DNA of 24,492 nucleotides from CAZKFN01 sp964552035 (GTDB lineage: Bacteria; Bacteroidota; Bacteroidia; Flavobacteriales_E; Vicingaceae), in the NCBI GenBank assembly GCA_964552035.1, contig CAZKFN010000028.1:1-24492 (forward strand), given 5' to 3'. A model generated the notes under the pieces. The model ran no database searches, had not been told where the DNA came from, and was given only the letters and a program-made list of their open reading frames with translations. Every line of letters begins with the position of its first letter. The stretch's first letter is position 1. The position numbers and the translations under genes were made by a program. Positions 5,796 through 13,705 of the stretch are shown here, piece after piece.

Positions 5796-6893
5796 ATGAA
5801 TAAACATCCTTTATTTAAAAAACATATAGAGCAAGCCAAAGAGTTCCCTATGCGCAAACCTTTACCTCAAAAGGATAATTGGGAGCATTTTTACAAGATG
5901 TCCTCCAATGAAAACTTGCTAGGTCCCTCTCCAAAAGCAATAGAAGCTATGAGAAATGCTATAGGGAATGTTAATGAATATGATCATTACGACAACAATG
6001 AGTTTCATGAAGTGCTTGCAAAACACCATGGTAATGGTTTAAAACCTCAACAATTTATTACTTGCAACAGCGGAGTTGAAGTGATTGAAACCATTTGTAA
6101 AGGATTAGTTAGTGTTGGTTCAGAATGCATTATAAGCATGCCTACTTTTACTCCTTATGAGAATCTAAGTGAATTGGAAGGTGGAAAAGTCATCAACATT
6201 CCCCTAAAGCTTCCAGACTACGCTTTAGATACTGAAGGAATCTTGTCTGCTATTAATGAAAAAACCGCTTTAATTTTTATTACCAACCCCAATAACCCCA
6301 CAGGGACTTATGTAAACAAGCAAATTATGGATGCTTTTATAGCAAAAATTCCAGATCATGTAATTGTGGTTTACGATGAAGTTTATCATCATTTTGTAGA
6401 TGCTGATGATTTCCCTTATGCAATAGATTATATTAAAGAGGGAAAAAATGTAATTGCTTTACATACCTTTTCCAAAATATATGGTTTGGCAGGATTGCGA
6501 ATTGGATATGCTTTTTCTACTCCGGCAATCGGGGAGTATTTAAACAAGATATTTAGGCCTTTTAGAATTGGTACGCTTCAAGTGAATGCTGCTTTTGCTG
6601 CTTTAAAAGATACGGAGCATGTCAAACGTTCTCAAGAAATGGTTTGGGAAGGGAAAAGATGGCTTTACAAAAAATTTGAAGAGGCTGCTATTCGATATTG
6701 GCCAACACAAGGGAATTTCATTCTTTTTGAATCTCCAATACAAGATGATGAATTGGCTGAAGAGATGCTTAAAGGTGGTGTAATGGTTCGACCCGGTAAA
6801 GGTTTTGGTGCAGACAATGCAATTCGTGTAACCATAGGAACAAAAGCTGCTAACCAACGTTTTTGGGAATTGCTAAAAAAAATAATGAATTAA
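5796..6893 (+). CDS. PLP-dependent class I/II aminotransferase, HisC-like
   Basis: 365 aa from ATG 5796 (the open frame extends upstream to 5754, but a -7 box lies in that stretch and MNKHPLFKKHIEQ is a natural start). Fold-type I PLP enzyme transferring amino groups between an amino acid and a 2-oxo acid. Visible features: SSNENLLGPSPKAIEAM near the N-terminus (typical of histidinol-phosphate aminotransferases), the NPNNPTGTY loop, VYDEVYHHF with the PLP-contacting Asp, and TFSKIYGLAGLRIGY with the catalytic Lys227. The C-terminal GGVMVRPGKGFG and IRVTIGT match HisC-type enzymes. No his genes surround it; the next gene, 16 nt away, is an Mpl-type Mur ligase. The substrate is therefore uncertain: histidinol phosphate, an aromatic amino acid, or a cell-wall-related amino acid. 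Confidence 0.85.
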   Translation: MNKHPLFKKHIEQAKEFPMRKPLPQKDNWEHFYKMSSNENLLGPSPKAIEAMRNAIGNVNEYDHYDNNEFHEVLAKHHGNGLKPQQFITCNSGVEVIETICKGLVSVGSECIISMPTFTPYENLSELEGGKVINIPLKLPDYALDTEGILSAINEKTALIFITNPNNPTGTYVNKQIMDAFIAKIPDHVIVVYDEVYHHFVDADDFPYAIDYIKEGKNVIALHTFSKIYGLAGLRIGYAFSTPAIGEYLNKIFRPFRIGTLQVNAAFAALKDTEHVKRSQEMVWEGKRWLYKKFEEAAIRYWPTQGNFILFESPIQDDELAEEMLKGGVMVRPGKGFGADNAIRVTIGTKAANQRFWELLKKIMN

Positions 6894-6909
6894 ATTTTAA
6901 TTGAAGGCT

Positions 6910-8265
6910 ATGAAAATTCGCTTTATCTCAATTGGAGGAAGTGCTATGCACAACCTAGCTATTGCACTGCATAAAAAAGGCTATTCTATAACGGGTTCTG
7001 ACGATCAAATTTTTGAACCATCTAAAAGTAGGTTAGCTCAATATGGTTTATTACCTCAAACTGTGGGTTGGGATAATAGAAGAATCACAAAAGACCTAGA
7101 TGCTGTTATTCTAGGAATGCATGCCAAAAAAGATAACCCCGAATTATTAGCTGCTAAAGAAATGGGGATAAAGATATACTCTTATCCAGAATATATTTAT
7201 GAACAAAGTAAAGATAAAAAGCGAATTGTGATCGCTGGAAGTCATGGAAAAACTTCTATTACTTCTATGATTTTACATGTATTGCAGCAACAAAATATGG
7301 ATTTCGATTATATGGTAGGTGCTCAATTAGAAGGTTTTGAAACTATGGTAAAACTTAGCGATGCACCTATAATTGTAATTGAAGGAGATGAGTATTTAAG
7401 CTCACCTATTGATAGAAGACCTAAATTTTTATGGTACAAAGCTCATACGGCAGTTATTAGCGGAATAGCTTGGGATCATATTAATGTTTTTCCAACTTTT
7501 GAGAATTATGTAGAACAGTTTCATTTATTTCTAAAATCCTTAGAAGAGGATGCTGAAGTTATCTATTTTCAAAACGATAAAGTTTTAAAAGAAGTTGTAG
7601 AAGAAGGAAGTTATAAAATTCATAAAGTACCCTATCTAACACACAATTATCGTATAAAAAATCAAAAGACTTATCTTACTGCTGTTGATTCAGAAATTCC
7701 TGTAGAAATCTTTGGGGAACACAACCTGCAAAACCTCAATGCTGCCTTAAAGGTTTGTTCAAATCTTGGAATAAGTAAAACTGATTTTTACCATGCCATA
7801 CAATCTTTTAAAGGAGCTTCCAAGCGTCTGGAATTAATAGGAGAAAATAAAGACACCAAAATCTTCAAGGATTATGCTCATTCCCCATCCAAGTTAAAAG
7901 CTACTACTACTGCCGTAAAAAAACAATTTGAAAAAAGGAAGTTAATTGCTTGTATGGAACTTCATACTTTCAGCAGTTTAAATAAAGATTTTCTAGCTGA
8001 ATACTCAGGAGCTATGTATGCCGCAAATGAAGCTATAGTTTATTTCAACCCAAAAGCTATACAGCATAAAGGATTAGAAAAGCTCAATAAGGAGGACGTT
8101 AAAAAAGCATTTTTGCCTTCAAAGGTTCAAGTTTATGATGATAGCAAAGAGCTATTAGCTTATCTTCAGGGATTACAGCTTGAGAATTGCATTTTACTTT
8201 TGATGACTTCAGGAAATTTTGATGGAGTAAATTTAAATCAACTGGCTCAAGATTTACTTCAATAA
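6910..8265 (+). CDS. mpl: Mur ligase of the Mpl type (murein peptide ligase)
   Basis: 451 aa from ATG 6910; an in-frame TTG at 6901 also exists but KIRFISIGGSAMHNLA is the expected beginning. Mpl attaches the recycled peptide L-Ala-gamma-D-Glu-meso-DAP to UDP-MurNAc in the cytoplasm. Three Mur domains are visible: an N-terminal nucleotide-binding fold (residues 1-95; GGSAMHNLAIALHKKGYSIT, GSDDQI), the central ATPase domain with P-loop IAGSHGKTSITSM (about 108-120) and EGDEYLSSPIDRRPKF, and a C-terminal domain with DYAHSPSKLKATTTAVK. The short central domain and the EYLSSPIDRRPKF signature point to Mpl rather than MurC. It probably shares a transcript with the aminotransferase. It ends 19 bp from the convergent DUF4199 gene with no hairpin between. 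Confidence 0.88.
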   Translation: MKIRFISIGGSAMHNLAIALHKKGYSITGSDDQIFEPSKSRLAQYGLLPQTVGWDNRRITKDLDAVILGMHAKKDNPELLAAKEMGIKIYSYPEYIYEQSKDKKRIVIAGSHGKTSITSMILHVLQQQNMDFDYMVGAQLEGFETMVKLSDAPIIVIEGDEYLSSPIDRRPKFLWYKAHTAVISGIAWDHINVFPTFENYVEQFHLFLKSLEEDAEVIYFQNDKVLKEVVEEGSYKIHKVPYLTHNYRIKNQKTYLTAVDSEIPVEIFGEHNLQNLNAALKVCSNLGISKTDFYHAIQSFKGASKRLELIGENKDTKIFKDYAHSPSKLKATTTAVKKQFEKRKLIACMELHTFSSLNKDFLAEYSGAMYAANEAIVYFNPKAIQHKGLEKLNKEDVKKAFLPSKVQVYDDSKELLAYLQGLQLENCILLLMTSGNFDGVNLNQLAQDLLQ

Positions 8266-8284
8266 ATCTGTTATTTCCTAATTT

Positions 8285-8851
8285 TCAACCTATTTTATCT
8301 TTTTTGTCTATTTTGTCTATTGTATCTATAGTATCTATTGTATCCATTTGAATTTTTCTCTCTCCATAAGCCCCCATTTTTCTAGTTGTAAATACAATAA
8401 TTGCCGAATAAATAAAACCCAACATAATAAAGCCCACCAGAGTTATAGTGCTCTGAAAAAAGGGTGTAAGAATCATCTCACCGGTCTTTTTAACTTGATC
8501 CAAATCCATTCCATGTTCGGCAGCCAATGTTAGTTGTGATTTTAATTTAACATCAAAATAAGTTACGTCAATAGAGGAGTAATAGATGTACACAAAAACC
8601 GACATCAGGATGGCATATAATCCTACAAAGCGCATAGCCGCCTTATAATCCTCTAAAAAATGAGTTGTTTTCTCTACCTTCCTTTTATACAAACGCAAGG
8701 AAAAGAAAACTCCCATCATCAGAACGAAAAGATTTCCAAAAAGGTAAATCTTTTCATAGTTTGTAAATTGCCAATCCATTAGGAATACTATCATTCTCAG
8801 TATTACTGAGATAAGCACCATCCATACGGCAATGGAAAATGAAGACTTCAT
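8285..8851 (-). CDS. DUF4199-like membrane protein
   Basis: 188 aa with four membrane segments at roughly residues 5-25, 38-55, 72-92 and 130-152. The segment ILTPFFQSTITLVGFIMLGF is typical of DUF4199 proteins, which are Bacteroidetes membrane proteins of unknown function. The last 20 residues are a repetitive charged tail of D-T-I and D-K-I triplets encoded by a 9-bp tandem repeat (8301-8345). It follows rho by 10 bp and is probably co-transcribed with it. Family assignment is from memory of the pattern and moderately sure; the function is unknown. Confidence 0.7.
   Translation of the reverse strand: MKSSFSIAVWMVLISVILRMIVFLMDWQFTNYEKIYLFGNLFVLMMGVFFSLRLYKRKVEKTTHFLEDYKAAMRFVGLYAILMSVFVYIYYSSIDVTYFDVKLKSQLTLAAEHGMDLDQVKKTGEMILTPFFQSTITLVGFIMLGFIYSAIIVFTTRKMGAYGERKIQMDTIDTIDTIDKIDKKDKIG
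8301..8345. repeat. 9-bp tandem repeat encoding a triplet-residue tail
   Basis: About five 9-bp units vary around TTGTATCTA: two TTTTGTCTA, then TTGTATCTA, TAGTATCTA and TTGTATCCA. On the minus strand they encode Asp-Thr/Lys-Ile triplets at the C-terminus of the DUF4199 protein. Gain or loss of units would change tail length without shifting the frame. Confidence 0.7.
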
Positions 8852-8861
8852 TCTATAAATT

Positions 8862-10493
8862 TTAACTGTTCATAGAAGTTAGGAACTCTTCGTTATCCTT
8901 TGTTTTTGTTATTCTATCTCTTAAAAAGTCCATAGCTTCCACAGGGTTCATATCAGCAATATGGTTTCTTAGAATCCACATGCGTTGAGTCACTTCTTTT
9001 CCGAGTAAAAGCTCTTCTTTTCTGGTTGAAGATGAAACAATGTCAATGGCAGGATAAATTCTTCTATTTGATATTCTTCTATCCAATTGCAGCTCCATGT
9101 TTCCAGTACCTTTAAATTCTTCAAAAATTACTTCGTCCATTTTAGAACCTGTATCGGTTAGAGCTGTAGCTAATATAGTTAAAGAGCCGCCATTTTCTAT
9201 TTTTCTAGCGGCACCAAAGAAGCGTTTAGGTTTATGTAGTGCATTGGCATCCACTCCACCGGACAATACTTTACCTGAAGCAGGTGAAACGGTATTGTAA
9301 GCTCTTGCAAGTCTTGTAATAGAATCCAATAAGATGACAACATCATGCCCGCATTCAGTCATTCTCTTAGCTTTCTCTAACACGATGTTGGCCACTTTAA
9401 CATGGCGTTCCGCCGGTTCATCAAAAGTAGAAGCAATCACTTCTGCATTCACTGATCTAGCCATATCTGTAACCTCTTCAGGTCGTTCATCAATTAATAA
9501 AATCAACAAATATACATCCGGATGATTCGCTGCAATGGCATTGGCTACTTCTTTTAATAAGGTAGTTTTTCCAGTCTTAGGTTGAGAAACGATTAAACCT
9601 CTTTGCCCTTTTCCAATAGGAGTGAATAAATCAATCACTCGTGTAGAAAGGCTTTCGTTTTCATGTCCTGTTAAATTAAACTTCTCGTATGGAAAAAGAG
9701 GAGTTAAGTAATCAAAGGGAACTCTATCTCTAACCAATTCAGGTTCTTGGCCATTAATTTCCAACACTTTAATTAATGGAAAGTATTTTTCTCCATCTTT
9801 TGGTGGTCGAACGCTTCCTTTAACCGTATCTCCAGTTTTTAGACCAAATAGTTTTACTTGGGAATGAGAGACGTAGATATCATCAGGAGAATTGAGGTAA
9901 TTATAATCGGAAGATCTTAAAAACCCATAACCTTCGGGCATCATTTCTAATACTCCTTCTCCATTGATAATTCCATCAAAATCAAATTCTTTTTTTGCGG
10001 GTTTAGGTTTTACTTCTGGTTTAATCTCCGTCTTAGTTGTAGGATGAGATTCTGTTTTGGTAGCTGTAGTAGCTCTATTTTTTTCTTTTTGCAATTGAGG
10101 TATAATAGTTCTTTCTGAAGGTGGCTTTTTAGGATAAGCTACTTTCCTTTTATCTTCTGTTGTTTCTTTTTTGCTTTCTTCTGCAGCAGGTTTTGGGCTG
10201 CTTTCTTTTACAGGTTTAGCACTTTCTTTTGTGGTAGGCTTAGTTGAAGATTTCGTTGTTGTTCTTTTTGGAGCAGCAGCGGCCTTAGTTGATGTTGGCC
10301 CTTTTTCGGGTGTTGCACTTTCTGTTTGTTTAACAGCGGAACGTACCGCCTCAGGATCAACAGCTTGACGATCTAAAATAACATAGATCAAATCTTCTTT
10401 TTTAAGTTTTTGATATTTACTAATTCCTGCGGATTTAGCAATTTCTCTTAACTCTGCAACCGTTTTTTGGTTTAGTTGTAAGATATCGTACAT
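8862..10493 (-). CDS. rho: Transcription termination factor Rho
   Basis: 543 aa, longer than the roughly 420-aa E. coli protein. Hexameric RNA-dependent ATPase that ends transcription. Domains: Rho N-terminal helical domain (1-45; LREIAKSAGISKYQKLKKED), a disordered insert rich in K, T, P, E, S and A (about 48-165), an RNA-binding cold-shock-like domain (about 172-255; GVLEMMPEGYGFLRSSDYNY, DDIYVSHSQVKLFGL), then the ATPase with Walker A SQPKTGKTTLLKEVA (about 303-317), Walker B region DVVILLDSITRLARAYN, and the Q-/R-loops (SGGVDANALHKPKRFFGAAR). The long insert is typical of Bacteroidetes Rho. A -7 box lies about 80 nt upstream. The downstream DUF4199 gene is close enough to be read through. 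Confidence 0.97.
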   Translation of the reverse strand: MYDILQLNQKTVAELREIAKSAGISKYQKLKKEDLIYVILDRQAVDPEAVRSAVKQTESATPEKGPTSTKAAAAPKRTTTKSSTKPTTKESAKPVKESSPKPAAEESKKETTEDKRKVAYPKKPPSERTIIPQLQKEKNRATTATKTESHPTTKTEIKPEVKPKPAKKEFDFDGIINGEGVLEMMPEGYGFLRSSDYNYLNSPDDIYVSHSQVKLFGLKTGDTVKGSVRPPKDGEKYFPLIKVLEINGQEPELVRDRVPFDYLTPLFPYEKFNLTGHENESLSTRVIDLFTPIGKGQRGLIVSQPKTGKTTLLKEVANAIAANHPDVYLLILLIDERPEEVTDMARSVNAEVIASTFDEPAERHVKVANIVLEKAKRMTECGHDVVILLDSITRLARAYNTVSPASGKVLSGGVDANALHKPKRFFGAARKIENGGSLTILATALTDTGSKMDEVIFEEFKGTGNMELQLDRRISNRRIYPAIDIVSSSTRKEELLLGKEVTQRMWILRNHIADMNPVEAMDFLRDRITKTKDNEEFLTSMNS

Positions 10494-10571
10494 GAAATTA
10501 AAATAGTGATTGTATAGTTTTAAAAAAAAATTAACTTACGATGTCCATAAAGTGAAAGACCTCTCAAATGT

Positions 10572-10579
10572 CAAACTTA
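10572..10579 (-). promoter_or_regulatory. -7 box upstream of rho
   Basis: On the minus strand the bases read TAAGTTTG, an exact TAnnTTTG match, 78 nt before the rho ATG. This would leave a leader of about 70 nt, room for the leader-based self-control known for rho in other bacteria. No -33 TTTG is seen. Confidence 0.45.
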
Positions 10580-10631
10580 TGTAAGCGATGAATTGTCTAA
10601 GAATAACGCAATGGACGGGGCAATTTTACAC

Positions 10632-10656
10632 AAATTATTGGGAATGACAATAATTT
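10632..10656 (-). terminator. AT-rich hairpin at the end of the Gfo/Idh/MocA gene
   Basis: AAATTATTG (10632-10640) and CAATAATTT (10648-10656) form a perfect 9-bp stem with a 7-nt loop, beginning within the stop codon of the 10655-11677 gene on the minus strand. The stem is AT-rich and no strong U-tract follows, so it may stabilise the 3' end rather than terminate. Confidence 0.4.
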
Positions 10657-11677
10657 ATTTCAGTTTATATATATTTTCTATTATTTCTACAACTTTTAAA
10701 CCCTCTAAGCTATTGGTTGTAAGTGTCTTATTCCCAAATAAAGTATCTACCACATTTTGAATTACAAATTGATGATTGGCAGCACTTCCTTTATATTTCC
10801 CATAATCGTTAGGAGGTAAGGTCTCTTCTAATTCCGGCATATCATAATCCTCAATATAACAATAAGTAATTTCATTCATGTATTGCCCTCCCACTTTTAT
10901 ACTTCCTTTTTCTGCAATTATAGAAATGCTGCTCTCCATGTTTTGACCATATACTGAAGTAGAATAATTGATACTTCCAGCTCCTCCATTTACAAAATCA
11001 AACAGCACAATTCCTGAGTCTTCAAACTCCGTTGTACTTTGGTGATTAAAATCATAAAATTTTGCTTTAATATCTTTTATATCTCCAAAGAGCCAATACA
11101 TGGTATCTACAAAGTGGCTAAACTGTGTAAATAAGGTTCCACCATCTTTATCTTGTTTCCCTTTCCAAAAGTTTGGATCTCCTCCTTGGTAATAATCACT
11201 GTCTCTATTCCAAAAGCAATTGATGTTTACCATATAGACTTTTCCTAGAACATTGCTATCTACTACTTTCTTTAACCATTGCGCTGGTGGACTATATCTG
11301 TTTTGCATCACACAGAAAACCCTTTTGTTCATTTGTAACGAAAGGTGAATTACGCGTTCAGCATCTACTTTATTTAAGGCCATGGGCTTTTCAATAACCA
11401 CATGGCAATCGTGATTTAAAACTTCGATGGCTTGAGATGCATGTAAATAATTGGGTGTACAAATATTGGCTACATCAACCGCTATACCTGCTTTAAAAAA
11501 ATCCTGAATATTTTCAAAAAAAGGAACTCCAAATTCTTCTTCAACCTCTTTTTTAATTGAAGTATCCGTATCAATTATACCCACGAGTTCAGAATCCTGG
11601 TTAATTTTAATCATGCTCGCATGACGCTTTCCAATTCGTCCTGCACCTATTACAATAAACTTTACTTTTGTAGACAT
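10655..11677 (-). CDS. Gfo/Idh/MocA-family NAD-dependent sugar dehydrogenase
   Basis: 340 aa. The N-terminal Rossmann fold shows FIVIGAGRIGKRHASMI (residues 8-24) and the family's VVIEKPMALN (about 93-102, catalytic-site Lys). The C-terminal domain has the DGGTLFTQFSHFVDTMYWLF segment (about 178-197), with Gly-Gly and the histidine commonly involved in sugar binding. The CFWNRDSDYY and WKGKQDKDGG segments resemble the UDP-GlcNAcA 3-dehydrogenase (WlbA/WbpB) branch, which makes uronic-acid precursors for surface polysaccharide. That substrate is a guess by resemblance. The gene is divergent from galE with 79 bp between them, consistent with a joint role in nucleotide-sugar metabolism. Confidence 0.85.
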   Translation of the reverse strand: MSTKVKFIVIGAGRIGKRHASMIKINQDSELVGIIDTDTSIKKEVEEEFGVPFFENIQDFFKAGIAVDVANICTPNYLHASQAIEVLNHDCHVVIEKPMALNKVDAERVIHLSLQMNKRVFCVMQNRYSPPAQWLKKVVDSNVLGKVYMVNINCFWNRDSDYYQGGDPNFWKGKQDKDGGTLFTQFSHFVDTMYWLFGDIKDIKAKFYDFNHQSTTEFEDSGIVLFDFVNGGAGSINYSTSVYGQNMESSISIIAEKGSIKVGGQYMNEITYCYIEDYDMPELEETLPPNDYGKYKGSAANHQFVIQNVVDTLFGNKTLTTNSLEGLKVVEIIENIYKLK

Positions 11678-11692
11678 ACTTTAGAAGTGTAA

Positions 11693-11706
11693 TTTCGTAT
11701 GCGAAA
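11693..11706. promoter_or_regulatory. Palindrome between the divergent dehydrogenase and galE
   Basis: TTTCG-TATG-CGAAA is a 5-bp-arm inverted repeat in the 79-bp divergent spacer. Each arm is the end of an imperfect -7-like word: TAATTTCG on the plus strand and TACTTTCG on the minus strand, each one base off TAnnTTTG. This could be overlapping divergent promoters or an operator for both genes. Confidence 0.3.
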
Positions 11707-11756
11707 GTAATCTATTTTAAAAGAAAAATAAATCAAATAGCGAACAACTTATTAAA

Positions 11757-12770
11757 ATGAAAAAAATATTAGTTACTGGAGGTGCAGGTTATATTGGTTC
11801 TCACACCATAGTTGAGTTACTCGAACTAGGCTATGATGTTATTTCCGTAGATAATTATCTTAATTCATCATCAACAACCTACGAAAGAATTCAGTCCATT
11901 ACCGGTAGAGCTGTAGAATTCTACGACATTGACTTAAGCAATGAAGCCGACACTCTAGATTTCTTTAAAGATCTTAGAGTAGATGCTGTTATTCATTTTG
12001 CAGCTTTAAAATCCGTTCCAGAATCTGTAGATGTTCCCTTATCTTATTATAAAAACAACCTCAACTCATTGCTTCATGTGATTGAAGGAATGAAAGAAAA
12101 TAAGATCAAGCATTTAATTTTCTCCAGTTCGTGTTCGGTCTATGGCAACCCAGAAAAGCTTCCGGTAACTGAGGATACCCCTTTTGGGGAAGCTGAGTCT
12201 CCCTATGCTAGAAGCAAGCAAATGGGAGAGCATATTTTAAAGGATTATTGCAAAAGTGCCCCAGACTTTAAAGCTCTTTCTCTAAGGTATTTTAATCCTG
12301 CTGGTGCACATTCTTCTATTAAAATAGGAGAAGCACAGAGTGAACGTCCGAATAACTTAGTACCCATTATCACACAAACTGCTGCGGGAATTAGGAAGGA
12401 AATGACCGTTTTTGGAACCGATTATGCCACTCGAGATGGGAGTTGTATTCGCGATTATATTCATGTTAGCGATATTGCAATTGCTCATGTTAAAGGCCTA
12501 GAATATCTCCTGAACATCAAGAAAGAAGAAAATTATCAAGTTATCAACCTAGGGAGTGGAATTGGAACTACAGTATTGGAAATGTTGCATTCCTTTGAAA
12601 AGGTCTCCGGTCAAAAGCTCAACTATAATTTGGGTGAGAGAAGGGCTGGCGATGTGTCTTCTATATATGCCAACAACAATAAAGCAAAGAGTTTATTAAA
12701 TTGGGAAGGCAAAAGGAGTTTGGATGACATTTTAGCTAGCGCTTGGGAATGGCAAAAAAAGTTGCTTTAA
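11757..12770 (+). CDS. galE: UDP-glucose 4-epimerase
   Basis: 337 aa, the usual length. Extended short-chain dehydrogenase that interconverts UDP-glucose and UDP-galactose using tightly bound NAD. Visible: ILVTGGAGYIGSHTIVELLE (NAD-binding GxxGxxG, residues 4-23), VIHFAALKSVPESV, LIFSSSCSVYGNPEKLP, catalytic SPYARSKQMGE with Tyr150 and Lys154, LRYFNPAGAH, and the C-terminal GERRAGDVSSIYAN. All hallmark residues are present. A relative acting on UDP-N-acetyl sugars is possible. The last 4 nt overlap the 3' end of rlmH on the other strand. Confidence 0.95.
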   Translation: MKKILVTGGAGYIGSHTIVELLELGYDVISVDNYLNSSSTTYERIQSITGRAVEFYDIDLSNEADTLDFFKDLRVDAVIHFAALKSVPESVDVPLSYYKNNLNSLLHVIEGMKENKIKHLIFSSSCSVYGNPEKLPVTEDTPFGEAESPYARSKQMGEHILKDYCKSAPDFKALSLRYFNPAGAHSSIKIGEAQSERPNNLVPIITQTAAGIRKEMTVFGTDYATRDGSCIRDYIHVSDIAIAHVKGLEYLLNIKKEENYQVINLGSGIGTTVLEMLHSFEKVSGQKLNYNLGERRAGDVSSIYANNNKAKSLLNWEGKRSLDDILASAWEWQKKLL

Positions 12771-13237
12771 TGATGGTATTTTTCCCCCGATAATATAGTA
12801 AAAGCCCTGTACAATTGCTCCACAAAAACCAATCGAACCATTTGATGGGTAAAGGTCAATTTAGACAAAGCTAGTTGGGTATTAGCTCGCTGATATACAC
12901 TTTGATCAAAGCCATAAGCCCCACCTATACAAAATATTAACTCCTTGCCTCCGGCATTCAATCTTTTTTGTAGGAAAGCAGCAAATTTCTCTGAGCTGTA
13001 GCTGCTGCCTTTTTCATCCAACAGTATCAAATAAGAGGACTCGGCAACATGAGAAAGGATGGCTTCTGCTTCCATTTTTTTTAATGCAGATGAATCTTGT
13101 TGTTTTACTTTTCGTTTAGGCTGAATGGTTTTAATCTCAAAGCCAATGTAGTACTTTAAACGTTGAAAATAATCCTCAATCAAATCCTTAATAGGCTTAC
13201 TATCTGTACTTCCTACAACCAAAAGTGTAATTTTCAT
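12767..13237 (-). CDS. rlmH: 23S rRNA pseudouridine-1915 N3-methyltransferase RlmH
   Basis: 156 aa, typical length. SPOUT-family methyltransferase that methylates pseudouridine 1915 in helix 69 of 23S rRNA on assembled ribosomes. SAM-binding trefoil-knot signatures are clear: YLILLDEKGSSYSSEKFA, LIFCIGGAYGFDQSVYQRA and the invariant C-terminus QLYRAFTILSGEKYHH. It is convergent with galE and divergent from the DUF4783 gene (77-bp spacer). Confidence 0.97.
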   Translation of the reverse strand: MKITLLVVGSTDSKPIKDLIEDYFQRLKYYIGFEIKTIQPKRKVKQQDSSALKKMEAEAILSHVAESSYLILLDEKGSSYSSEKFAAFLQKRLNAGGKELIFCIGGAYGFDQSVYQRANTQLALSKLTFTHQMVRLVFVEQLYRAFTILSGEKYHH

Positions 13238-13275
13238 AACTTTATTGTCTAAACATTTGAGTTTAAATCTAATTA

Positions 13276-13296
13276 ATTTCTAAAGGAATTAGAAAT
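13276..13296. repeat. 8-bp inverted repeat in the rlmH/DUF4783 divergent spacer
   Basis: ATTTCTAA (13276-13283) and TTAGAAAT (13289-13296) are perfect arms around AGGAA. It lies 18 nt before the DUF4783 ATG and between divergent genes, so it could be an operator or a 5' leader hairpin. No exact TAnnTTTG box is seen nearby on either strand. Confidence 0.4.
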
Positions 13297-13314
13297 AATT
13301 GAGTAATTTTAAAT

Positions 13315-13689
13315 ATGCGTTGGTTTTTTTTAGTCGTATTTTTTTCTTTTTTTTCAGCTTTGCAGGCTCAAAATACAAATTTTGAAAACAGCTTAGCCAA
13401 GCTAAATGCGTCTAATTTTGCACTGCATTTTGATTCTAAGATTGAATTAAGTACTCCGAAAACTACTGGTGCTTTTAGCCAACAGCAAGCCAAAATCATC
13501 TTAGAACAGTTTTTTAAGGAAAACCAATTTAATAAGTACGTTTACAAACACAATGGAGGCTCCAAAGAGCGTTCTTTTTATGAGATTGGGAGGTTGGAGT
13601 CTGAAGGAAATAATTATAGAACTTATATCCTTTACAATTTAGTTCAAAATAAGCCACGAATTATCGAACTTCGCATTGAAAAAGAATAA
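13315..13689 (+). CDS. DUF4783 domain secreted protein
   Basis: 124 aa. Residues 1-19 are a signal peptide (hydrophobic MRWFFLVVFFSFFSALQAQ, cleavage after AQA or nearby). The mature part (FENSLAKLNASNFALHF, FSQQQAKIILEQFFKEN, SFYEIGRL, TYILYNLVQNKPRIIELRIE) matches DUF4783, a Bacteroidetes family with a likely NTF2-like fold and no known function. It lies 16 bp upstream of nadC, the usual neighbourhood for this family, and is probably in one operon with nadC and the YihY gene. Confidence 0.85.
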   Translation: MRWFFLVVFFSFFSALQAQNTNFENSLAKLNASNFALHFDSKIELSTPKTTGAFSQQQAKIILEQFFKENQFNKYVYKHNGGSKERSFYEIGRLESEGNNYRTYILYNLVQNKPRIIELRIEKE

Positions 13690-13705
13690 AGATAATTAAA
13701 GCGCA

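Noticed and set aside
10494..10654. Small RNA or riboswitch upstream of rho
   Set aside because: Apart from the AT-rich hairpin at the 3' end of the upstream gene and a -7 box, I see no conserved fold or known riboswitch motif.
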